Position numbers and translations under genes: made by a program. Positions 8,601-16,391 of a DNA stretch of 25,621 nucleotides are shown here, in pieces. This DNA is from Entamoeba histolytica HM-1:IMSS (Eukaryota > Evosea > Mastigamoebida > Endamoebidae): contig NW_001914944.1 of NCBI RefSeq assembly GCF_000208925.1, positions 31,608 through 57,228 of the forward strand. Reading direction: 5' to 3'. Position 1 is the first letter of the stretch. Each line of letters starts with the position of its first letter. The notes below the pieces were generated by a model. It was not told where the DNA came from. It did not search any database and was given only the letters and a program-made list of their open reading frames with translations.

Positions 8601-10774
8601 AAGAAAAAATTCAAGAAGGAGAAGAAATCGAAGGAATTATTAGTAGAGAAATGAAAGATGGATATATAATTTCGTTTAATTCAATACTTAAAGGAAAATT
8701 AAATTATATTGAAATAGGAGATAATATTGAAGAAATTAATATAAATAAAAAAGAATATAATGTTGGAGATAAAATAAAAGTTAAAGGATATTATAGTAAA
8801 GAAAATATCTATTTAATAAAAGACAAAAAAGAAGAAATTAAAGAAGGAGAAATTATTGTTGGAGAAGTTATTGGTAATAATACAAAAGAATTAAAAATTA
8901 AAGTATTAATTAAAGGAAATAGAATAGGATATATTCATTATTGTGATATAAGTAATGTTTTTAATCCATTTCCAAGAGATTATTTACAAAATGGAAAATA
9001 TATTAATATGTATGTACTTTCAAATAAACCCGAAATTTTATGTTCAATGAGAAAAGAATATTTAAAAGAAGCTTATGATGAAATATTCCCACCATTAATA
9101 GGAGGAGTTCAAACACGTATTGTAACAAAAGATACTATTAAAGAAGGAGAAATTTTAACAGGATATATTATAAAAAGTAGTGAAGAAGAAGGAGTTGATG
9201 TAATGGTATCAAGAGATGTAACTATTCATGTAGCACCAGGAGAATTATTAGATAATACAAGTTATCATGGGAAAGATTTTTCAAGAATCTTTTGTATTCA
9301 ACGATTAGTAAAAGTAAGTATCATTGATAAAGAAGGATTAGAAGGAACATTAAAACAAAGTGTTATTTATCCAGGAATAATTAAATACTTTAAAGATATC
9401 AAAGAAAATATAGTAACTAAATGTGTTATAGTAAATATTACAAGTGAAGGATTGTTTTTAAGATTCTTTAATTCTAATATTCGAGGATTATGTCATTGTA
9501 GTAAAATAGAAGATAAAAAATTAACAAAGAAAGAAATGGAAAAGAGATTTAAAATTAAAGATGTCATAATGGCAAAAGTAGTTCATATTGACAAGAAGAA
9601 ACATCGAGTTAATTTTAGTATCAAACCAGAAGATGTAGGAGAAGTAGAAATGAAAGATGAAGAAGAAACAATAGCTATTGATCCATGGAAATTAGCATTA
9701 AAAAGAAAAGAACAAAAAAGAAGAAATGAAGAAAAAGATATTGCAATTAAAGAAGAAATGAAAGATGAAGAATTTAAAGAAGGAGTAGAAGATGAGGCTA
9801 ACATAGAATGGGATGATCCTACTAAAGAAGAAGAAAAACATGAAAATACTACTATGGAAGAGGAAGAAGAAATAGAAGAAGGTAAAGATAATAATAAAGA
9901 AGAAGGAAGTATGGAAGAAGATAAAGAAGAAGAAGATAAAGAAGAAGAAAATATGGAAGAAGAGGAAAGTGAAGAAATTGTATTAGATTTAGATGAATGT
10001 CAAAAAGGAGTTGAAAAAGACCCAGATAATTCAATAGAATGGATTAAATTAATGCAATGTTTCATTCAAAGAAAAGAAATAGATGAAGCAAGAAAAGTAG
10101 GAAAGACAGGAATAGAAAGTATCAATTTTAGAAAATTAGAAGAGAAATTAAATATTTGGAAAGCATTAATGCAATTAGAAGCTAATCATGGAGATGAAAA
10201 GAGTTTAAAGAAAGTATATAATGAGGCATTAGAGGTATGTGATAGGAAGAAAATCATGCTTCATATGATTCACATTTACAAAGAAAAGAAAGAGGTAGAA
10301 GAAGAAGAGAAAATCTTCAGAACATTATTTAAGAAAGTTAAAGGCAGTTGTAAAGTATATAAGAAATACTGTAATTTCCTAATGAGAAACAACAGAGAAG
10401 AAGAAATCAAAAACACATTAAGCAAAGCAAAAACAACATTAGATAAAAAGAAAATGATAAGTTTAGAAATTCATATTGCCCGATTAGAATATAAATATGG
10501 ATCAGTTGATAAAGGAAGGTCAATGTTTGAAGATATTTTAACAAACAATCCAAAACGACATGATGTTTGGAATATTTATATTGATATGGAGAAAGAAGTA
10601 GGAGATGTAGGAGTAATAAGAAGAATATTTGAACGAATAGTTAAACAAAAACTAAGTACAAAGACAATGAAAACATTCTTAACTAAATACTTAGAATTTG
10701 AAAGAAAATATGGAGATGAAAGTAGACAAGAACATGTTAGAGACATTGCTAAATCATTTGTTTCAACAAAATGA
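5642..10774 (+). CDS. RRP5: Rrp5/PDCD11 rRNA-processing protein
   Basis: This is the nucleolar assembly factor that binds pre-rRNA at the small- and large-subunit halves and is needed for early cleavages of the 35S-type transcript. In the 1710 residues, a basic N-terminus (Lys-rich to residue 45) precedes about a dozen degenerate S1 RNA-binding repeats from about 50 to 1330. Readable repeats include GTIKEVNEKGIIVKIGEKIY, FGTVTFIDNKRGVYLKFF, GRLHKINSTKKIEIGEKIE and the last, KCVIVNITSEGLFLRFFNSN. An acidic, Lys/Glu-rich linker spans about 1333-1447. The C-terminus (about 1450-1705) is a HAT/TPR helical array: NSIEWIKLMQCFIQ, IWKALMQLEANHGD, HDVWNIYIDMEKEVGD, FLTKYLEFERKYGD. This order and length fit Rrp5 and no other S1 protein. 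It is a single exon, ending TGA. Confidence 0.93.
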   Translation: MSIDNKTQLKYLTEEKKKNIKPKKVSKKEFKEPKEEKKEKEITRIPFPTGYSLNPKDKILGVVSEIKDGRIIISLPFRLKYVCSFENIPFVKLGDIIPLSVISPTTKENRLDCTFDISIINENRGIKINDVVYGIILSIEDYGYQVNVGNNNTVFVKKNEDINDITEENDMSEISNEENEENEENEENEEENKEKKEFRIRKVGDFIQIKITEEVGDKFKGIIADSSCIVEEMKNVRVGCHVKVKNNYQTKNGNVMKMSGGNLYCHLFHNNEEGEEGVVIYYNNQLNKYYISMLPHVICEDFETKTPLEYFKIIEFTISKIDENVGIIGETEDKEEVFLSKKQIKDESCSDIPKEFKIGSTHKGRVMYYSAFDGYCGITTRESILSDKYQSIFDIKSGMIIEGTIKEVNEKGIIVKIGEKIYGFCDKINSGDIPIEDLQSVFKKEQKSKFRVLTVNNRNNSIYLTHKRTLMKATTPIITTIEETELNTITFGTVTFIDNKRGVYLKFFNNIEGFIPTIELFNQKIGMISIGQLLKVRIISFDKQLLLCSLNLFPEENVPEKYEDVSRHFEVGEIYEGIVVAKREKIMLVRIKSGDVQYIAMMPYYLVIDGDEGQDIPKMIRNGTILKECLLLKNQMGQMVITTKKSLISLRKKIGKFNSKEEMTVGKYIGYVSKIKGKYCFISFYNGVTILCYRMNVSDTNLPIEEVLEVGQTVYGYLNKKGIFSLKESSVGSIKEEFMLLRVERDVEPKYGSQLKIEIKDIKPYGIIGKNKEREETIFIPKTGIEGDIKEMNKGNTMKCIVIGVDKERKMIDCIQEKMITKQHIENNKIYKGKVLLNKEEYCVCLVEGNIVFVNKIRMNGGKYTVKEEVEIIIGKEMEGYQNIYEGTINSKPIVYSIKNNTINIGEKIEGVVSYTNESISYLNLGKGITGRLHKINSTKKIEIGEKIECYIIGIQVKGEIIKEKGKEIEGRIEIVELSMKEEGNMEEKIQEGEEIEGIISREMKDGYIISFNSILKGKLNYIEIGDNIEEININKKEYNVGDKIKVKGYYSKENIYLIKDKKEEIKEGEIIVGEVIGNNTKELKIKVLIKGNRIGYIHYCDISNVFNPFPRDYLQNGKYINMYVLSNKPEILCSMRKEYLKEAYDEIFPPLIGGVQTRIVTKDTIKEGEILTGYIIKSSEEEGVDVMVSRDVTIHVAPGELLDNTSYHGKDFSRIFCIQRLVKVSIIDKEGLEGTLKQSVIYPGIIKYFKDIKENIVTKCVIVNITSEGLFLRFFNSNIRGLCHCSKIEDKKLTKKEMEKRFKIKDVIMAKVVHIDKKKHRVNFSIKPEDVGEVEMKDEEETIAIDPWKLALKRKEQKRRNEEKDIAIKEEMKDEEFKEGVEDEANIEWDDPTKEEEKHENTTMEEEEEIEEGKDNNKEEGSMEEDKEEEDKEEENMEEEESEEIVLDLDECQKGVEKDPDNSIEWIKLMQCFIQRKEIDEARKVGKTGIESINFRKLEEKLNIWKALMQLEANHGDEKSLKKVYNEALEVCDRKKIMLHMIHIYKEKKEVEEEEKIFRTLFKKVKGSCKVYKKYCNFLMRNNREEEIKNTLSKAKTTLDKKKMISLEIHIARLEYKYGSVDKGRSMFEDILTNNPKRHDVWNIYIDMEKEVGDVGVIRRIFERIVKQKLSTKTMKTFLTKYLEFERKYGDESRQEHVRDIAKSFVSTK
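6170..6217 (+). repeat. 9-nt tandem repeat encoding Glu-Glu-Asn inside RRP5
   Basis: Four perfect copies of gaagaaaat (6170-6205) are followed by an expanded variant (6206-6217). They keep frame and encode an acidic EEN tract between two S1 repeats, probably a variable-length linker. Confidence 0.85.
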
Positions 10775-12665
10775 ATTGATTGATTTTTAAGTATTTGTAA
10801 TTATTTATCAAATAATAAAAGAAGAAACTAAGTCAATGAAATATCTAAACTAAATTATCAATATACTTTCAATAATTATTTTAGAGTATTTTTATTAAGT
10901 TTATTTGTTTTATTCATTGTCATAATTGATATTTGAGATATTCTTTAATTCTATTGTTTCAATCTTTTATTCTTTAACTCTTGTTTTTATTCTTCGTTTC
11001 TATTATTTTTTTCTTTGTCTTTTATTTTAAACATCTTGTTTCTTATTCATAAATCATTGTTTTGTTATTTGTAAAATATGAAATATGATAGAATATTGAA
11101 TAATAAAATACTCTATTCATTTATAATGTGATTAAAATAATATAAAAGCAATTAATTAATGAAATGTATTTATTAAAGATATTGAAATTAATAAAATCAT
11201 TTGAATGTTATTTTGAATTATAATCATACAACTCTTATTTATTATTTTGTTTTATTATTTATTCAATTTCTTGTTTATTTACGTTCATTTAAATAAAACA
11301 AAAAAAGAAATAAAGATAAGAATATATATTGAAATAATTTTATTGACGTTTAAAATGGTTTGAAATATAATTTATATAAATAGGATGTTAAACGTATTTT
11401 AATATATATAAAATAAGTATTAATAATATAAATCAGTGCAAAGTCAATGACAAAATGAAATGCAGATGAAAATAATACTAAAATAGTTAATGAATTAAAA
11501 AGAATAAAATGAAATACATGAATAAGAATGATGATATATTGCATTTAAATTATTTATAATGTATAAAAGAAATATATTCATTTGATACATGAATGTAAAG
11601 AAAATAAAAGAAAATTTACACAATAACATTAAAAAGGTGAATAATAAAAATAAGAAAGAAAAGAAATAAATGGTATTATAGGTAAATGATATAAATTAAT
11701 GAAGTGATGATGACATTCATAAATTGTTAGATATGAATAATGAAACAATCAATTAATTCATTTGAAGGTGATATTGAGAAATAGATGATGTTAAATTAAT
11801 TATTATCATTTTATTTTAAAATTATTTTTTTCAAGTTTAAAGATAATGAAGAAGAAATAAAGTGAATAATTTGAAATTGTAATTTTATTTTAATAATTGT
11901 TTCTAAAATGTCACTTGGTAAAATTGATGAAATCATATTTTAACAAATAAGAAATAAATTCAAGTATTTTATATAAAATAATGAAATAGAACATAATAAA
12001 ATTATGAAAAAATTCAAATTAAATTTACAATAACATTTAAAAGAAATAATAAAAAAGAAGAATAAAAGAGAATAATTAGAAATATAATGAACAAAGAAAT
12101 AAAAGAGAAATAAAAATAAATAAAATTTAACACAAGAAATGAAGATAGAAAAGAAAATAAAAAAAAAAGAATAATGAAATAACAATAGAATCAATGATGG
12201 AAATAATCAAATGAATAACATAATGAAATAATAAGTATGAATAAATAAATAAGTCTAAATAGTCAACATCAAATAATAAAATAAAGAAGAAAAGATAGAT
12301 ATACAAAATGAATAAAATGAAATAAAACAACAAATAGAAAATAAATAGGGGGTAATAAATAAAAAAGAAAAAGAAAAGGAAATAAAATAAATTATGAGAA
12401 GAAAATATATAAATTGAAACAACATTTGTGTTAATACAGTATGATAAAAATAACGACACAATCATGTTAACGAAATTGAAAATGAAAGAAAAGAAATAAA
12501 GAAATAAAACTGATAAACCACGAAATTCGATAAAAATAAATAGAAATAACATTACATTAACACCGATAATGCTATTTTTATGATTATGAAATGATAAAAT
12601 AAAAACAAAACAGTGAAAAACATCACTGGAATAAAATAGAAATAATAGTAATTCTTCATTCAACA
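10775..12665. other. Long AT-rich intergenic region, no gene seen
   Basis: This is about 1.9 kb of low-complexity DNA. From about 10900 to 11050 the plus strand is T-rich; from about 11560 to 12660 it is strongly A-rich (runs such as aaagaaataataaaaaagaag). Long minus-strand frames at 11940-12194 and 12127-12663 encode almost only Phe, Ile, Leu, Tyr and Ser, and simply reflect the A-rich plus strand. I see no coding signal, RNA gene or transposon end. Confidence 0.7.
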
Positions 12666-12675
12666 GTATTTAAAG
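12666..12675 (+). promoter_or_regulatory. GTATTTAAAG core-promoter TATA element
   Basis: This is an exact match to the Entamoeba TATA consensus GTATTTAAA(G/C). It begins 39 nt upstream of the ATG of the BspA-like gene, which leaves room for transcription to start about 30 nt downstream with the very short leader typical of Entamoeba mRNAs. Confidence 0.85.
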
Positions 12676-12704
12676 AAGATGAAAAAGCTATAAAATAACA
12701 AAAC

Positions 12705-14375
12705 ATGTTTGGAATTAAAGATAGAAAAAAATATGGAATGAAAATACCAGAAAAGTTTTGTGGAATAGCTGATGAATGTTTTTCTGGATGTAATAATCTT
12801 AGGCAAATTAATATACCATCAAATATTGAATCAATAGGAGACTCTTGTTTTTCGGAATGTACATCATTAACAACAATTAATATACCAACAAGTGTTAGTG
12901 AAATAGGAGATGAATGTTTTAGTAGATGTACATTATTAAAATCAATTACTATTCCATCAAGTATAAGTAAATTAGGATATGGATGTTTTTCGGAGTGTTC
13001 ATCATTAACAACAATTAATATACCAACAAGTGTAATTGAAATAGAAAGGAGATGTTTTAATGAATGTAAGTCATTAAGAACAATTGCTATACCAACAAGT
13101 GTAGTTGAAATAGGAGATAATTGTTTTGATGAATGTAAAATATTAACATCAATTACGATACCAACAAGTGTAAGTAAAATAGGGGATGGTTGTTTTTCAG
13201 AATGTTCATCATTAAGAATAATTTCTATATCTACAAGTGTAATTGAAATAGGATATGGATGTTTTAATGAATGTTCATCATTAAAAACAATTAATATACC
13301 AACAAGTACAAGTAAAATAGGAGACAATTGCTTTGATGGATGTAAAACATTACAATCAATTGACATACCAACAAGTGTAAGTAAATTAGGAGATGGATGT
13401 TTTTCAGAATGTTCATCATTAGACTCAATTACTATACCAACAAGTATAAGTAAATTAGGAAATAATTGTTTTAGAGAGTGTTCATCATTACAATCAATTG
13501 ACATACCAACAAGTGTAAGTAAATTAGGAAATAATTGTTTTTCTGGATGTACAAGATTAAAAACGATTACTATATTCACAAGTGTTAGTAAAATAGGAAG
13601 TTCTTGTTTTTATGGATGCTCATCATTAACAACAATTAGTATAGAAGATGTAAAATATATAAGTGAAGAAAGAATATTTATGAATGAACCAGTGTTAATT
13701 AGTATTGAAATACCAAAGAATTTAAAAACAATAAATGGAAAGAAGATTGAAAAGAAAGATATTAATGAATTTATTATTCCATCAACAATCACTAAATTAG
13801 GAAATGGTTGTTTTGAAGAATGTGAATCATTAAAATCAATTACTATACCAACAAGTGTTAGTGAATTAGGAAATGATTGTTTTGAAGAATGTGAATCATT
13901 AACAACTATTAATATACCAACAAGTGTTAGTGAACTAGGAGATAGTTGTTTTAGTTCTTGTTCATTATTAACGTCAATTAATATACCAACAAGCGTTAGT
14001 AAAATAGGAAATAGTTGTTTTTATGGATGTACAAGACTAAGAACGATTAATATACCAACAAATGTTAATGAACTGGGAAATAGTTGTTTTGATGGATGTT
14101 CGTCATTAACATCAATTAATATTCCATCAAGTGTAATTGAAATAGGAGATTGGTGTTTTTCAGAATGTAAGTCATTAAGAACAATTACTATACCAACAAG
14201 TGTAATTGAAATAGGAGGGTGGTGTTTTAATGAATGTAAATCATTAACATCAATTAATATATCCACAAGTGTTATTGAAATAGGAGATAATTGTTTTGAT
14301 GGATGTCCGAATGAGTTGAAAAAGAATGAGGTATTAAGAAAGATATATTATAAAGATGACTGTGTCATTGTTTAA
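12705..14375 (+). CDS. BspA-like leucine-rich-repeat protein with C-terminal CaaX box
   Basis: The 556 residues are almost entirely Treponema pallidum/BspA-type LRRs (LRR_5) with a 23-residue period: IPTSVSKLGDGCFSECSSL and variants. I count about 21 CF-x2-C repeat cores. They form two blocks, 13 repeats then 8, separated by a non-repeat spacer (about residues 312-363, containing ISEERIFMNEP and KTINGKKIEKKDINEF). There is no signal peptide or membrane helix. The C-terminus ends DCVIV, a CaaX prenylation box. Entamoeba BspA-like proteins such as EhLRRP1 are reported to lack a signal peptide yet reach the plasma membrane, with prenylation proposed as the anchor; this gene fits that pattern. 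A likely role is surface contact or ligand recognition, with the ligand unknown. The start is the first ATG after the TATA element. Confidence 0.9.
   Translation: MFGIKDRKKYGMKIPEKFCGIADECFSGCNNLRQINIPSNIESIGDSCFSECTSLTTINIPTSVSEIGDECFSRCTLLKSITIPSSISKLGYGCFSECSSLTTINIPTSVIEIERRCFNECKSLRTIAIPTSVVEIGDNCFDECKILTSITIPTSVSKIGDGCFSECSSLRIISISTSVIEIGYGCFNECSSLKTINIPTSTSKIGDNCFDGCKTLQSIDIPTSVSKLGDGCFSECSSLDSITIPTSISKLGNNCFRECSSLQSIDIPTSVSKLGNNCFSGCTRLKTITIFTSVSKIGSSCFYGCSSLTTISIEDVKYISEERIFMNEPVLISIEIPKNLKTINGKKIEKKDINEFIIPSTITKLGNGCFEECESLKSITIPTSVSELGNDCFEECESLTTINIPTSVSELGDSCFSSCSLLTSINIPTSVSKIGNSCFYGCTRLRTINIPTNVNELGNSCFDGCSSLTSINIPSSVIEIGDWCFSECKSLRTITIPTSVIEIGGWCFNECKSLTSINISTSVIEIGDNCFDGCPNELKKNEVLRKIYYKDDCVIV
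12760..14310 (+). repeat. 69-bp tandem repeats of the LRR coding region
   Basis: The coding sequence is made of 69-bp units (23 codons), broken near 13640-13790 by a unique spacer. Many units share near-identical stretches such as ataccaacaagtgtaagtaa, so slippage or unequal exchange within the gene, or gene conversion with paralogues, is plausible. Confidence 0.85.
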
Positions 14376-15209
14376 GTGAAGGAAATTAACCTAAAATAAT
14401 TGAATTTTAAAATAAGAAATAAAGAATAAAATAAGAAAAGAAAATAAAGATATAATAAAAATTAAGAAGAAAAGAATAAAGAGAAATTATAAGAATATAA
14501 ACAAAATAATAAAATAAATATACAAAATGAATATAAATGAAAAAAGAATAACATAATCAAATAAATAATATAATAAGAAATAGAAATGAATTTTGTTTTA
14601 TTAATCGTTTAAAATTGAAAATATAAAAAGAAATAAAGAAATGATTAACACATTGATAAATTAAATGAATAACATATTATTCTCATTCAATTAATATTAT
14701 TCATTTTAAATATCATCATTTTTCATGATTCTTTTCATACAAAGAAAGACAAATAAAAATAACATTAAAGAAATAATAAAATGGCAATATTTCATAACTA
14801 AAAAGTAGAAAAGAATAAACATAAAAAGAAAAAATATAAAACAGATATATCAAGATATAAAGAAGTATTTATTAATTTATATGATATATACTCAAATAAA
14901 AAAATGATTGAAATAATTAATTCTATTTTCCAATTGAAATTCGTTGTATTTTGTGAATGAAGAAATAAACAAAGAAGAAAATCAAATAGAAACAATATAA
15001 TATTTATTTAAATAAGAATAAATGTATGATAATTGTTATTTAAATTAAAATTTGTTTATACATATGATTTAAAGTTCATTAAGCAATTTTAATATTGAAA
15101 AGAATAATTAAAAATAAGTGATAAATCAAATTCAAACATAAAGAAGTTAAATGATTTGTGTATGTTGCTGATAATCATTTTCACGAAGAATGTAATTAAA
15201 TGATAATAA

Positions 15210-15353
15210 AAATTAAAGATAGTGATAATTGTACAAAGGTCTAAGATTAAAATAAGTTATACTAACAATAGTTTTAACGAAAAAAGAATTTCTGGTAACC
15301 GTCAACAATTTGTTAAAGTTATATCTGATACACTTCAATTAAAATACTTTTGA
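15210..15353 (+). pseudogene. Possible gene relic: 47-codon open frame with protein-like C-terminus
   Basis: The frame has no ATG near its start (it follows TAA 15207-15209) and ends TGA 15351-15353. Its last part reads SFNEKRISGNRQQFVKVISD and then TLQLKYF, of mixed composition unlike the Asn/Lys/Ile noise around it. It may be the end of a decayed gene or a last exon. I cannot name a family. Confidence 0.25.
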
Positions 15354-15572
15354 AATGTGTGTGTATATTATATGAATAGTTATCAAAAGAAGAATATTTT
15401 AAAAGATAAAAACAAAAAGAGTTGAATAAACTTATTAAACAAAAGAAAACACTGATATTCAATGTATTTTATACATTCACAATAAAATAAAAGATAAAAC
15501 AAAAAGAGAAATTGAAAGAAAAAAATAATAAAAAGTGAATGTGATAGAATCAAGTTGTGATTATTGATGTTG

Positions 15573-15659
15573 TTAATTTCTTATCGTTGAATATTCAATA
15601 TACACTTCCCACATACCTTCAAATTTTCTTTCGTTTAAACAATACTTAATCCACTTATT
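15573..15659 (-). pseudogene. Possible gene relic on the minus strand
   Basis: Read from 15659 downwards this encodes NKWIKYCLNERKFEGMWEVY and then IEYSTIRN before TAA (15575-15573). The two Trp, two Cys/Met and a mixed composition are unusual for intergenic Entamoeba DNA. Upstream the frame dissolves into Asn/Ile/Tyr codons. The family is unknown. Confidence 0.22.
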
Positions 15660-16355
15660 TCCATTGTTATTATTAAAATATATATGATGATAAAAATGAA
15701 TGAAATGATTCATATAATGTTTAGTATGATGATTATTGTATCTCTGTCAATACAAATATTTCATATTTTACACACTCTTCTATCGTTTATATTTATTTGT
15801 TGATATGAAATTTTCTTTTGTTATTATTAACATCTTTGTGACATTTCATGACTTTCATTTTTTAGTCGAAAGAAAAGAATTGGAAAAAGAAAAATAAAAG
15901 AAATTGAAATAAAAATGATAACATATTTATATATCATAATCATTACCCCTTCAATGTTATCATAATTTCAGCACAATGATGTTTGAAATGATGAAATAAA
16001 GAAAGAGTATTAACAATAAAAATAAAAGAATAACCGAAAGAGAAAATAGAATGAAATAAGTCAATTGATTTTATCTATTTTTAATTTAAAGAAATTCAAG
16101 TCAACAAAAAATAGACAAAAAGGAATGATTAAGAAGCAATTATCAATGTATTTTTACAATGAAGAAAATTTTATTGTAACTTTATTTCATGAATATGCAA
16201 TTGACGATAAAAAATATACCGAAATAAAAATAAATAAAACGAAGTGAAATATTAAAAACGGTGTTTAGTATCGAAACAAATGATGTTTATGAGAAATAAC
16301 CAATCAGAAAAGAAGTACTACTTTTAAACAAATAACCTATTTTGACGAATGGTAT

Positions 16356-16365
16356 GTATTTAAAC
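16356..16365 (+). promoter_or_regulatory. GTATTTAAAC core-promoter TATA element
   Basis: This is an exact Entamoeba TATA consensus, starting 36 nt upstream of the ATG of the GTPase gene. A CCAAT sequence lies further up (16300-16304); its role is unknown. Confidence 0.85.
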
Positions 16366-16391
16366 AAGAAAACAAACTTGTTAATCATTAA

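Larger units (their letters stand above)
14376..16355. other. Long AT-rich intergenic region with possible gene relics
   Basis: This is about 2 kb. The first part (14390-14560) is purine-rich low-complexity DNA. From about 15150 base composition is more mixed and short protein-like stretches appear on both strands (15210-15353 plus, 15573-15659 minus). An open frame at 16065-16247 (60 codons, plus) has no promoter element or recognisable family and is not called as a gene. No RNA gene was recognised. Confidence 0.6.

Noticed and set aside
12127..12663. 178-codon minus-strand frame, apparently membrane-like (Phe/Ile/Leu-rich)
   Set aside because: It is low-complexity translation of an A-rich plus strand; no charged or Gly/Pro pattern of a real membrane protein, no promoter, and it overlaps other such frames.
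12656..13579. 307-codon open frame on the minus strand opposite the LRR gene
   Set aside because: It is the antisense of the 69-bp repeats, with repeated HSEKQPSPILLTLVGI-type units that mirror the LRR codons. The plus strand has the recognised family, a TATA element and a CaaX end.
16065..16247. 60-codon plus-strand frame upstream of the GTPase gene
   Set aside because: Start is arbitrary, composition is only slightly better than background, and no TATA element or family was recognised. Kept only as a note in the intergenic entry.
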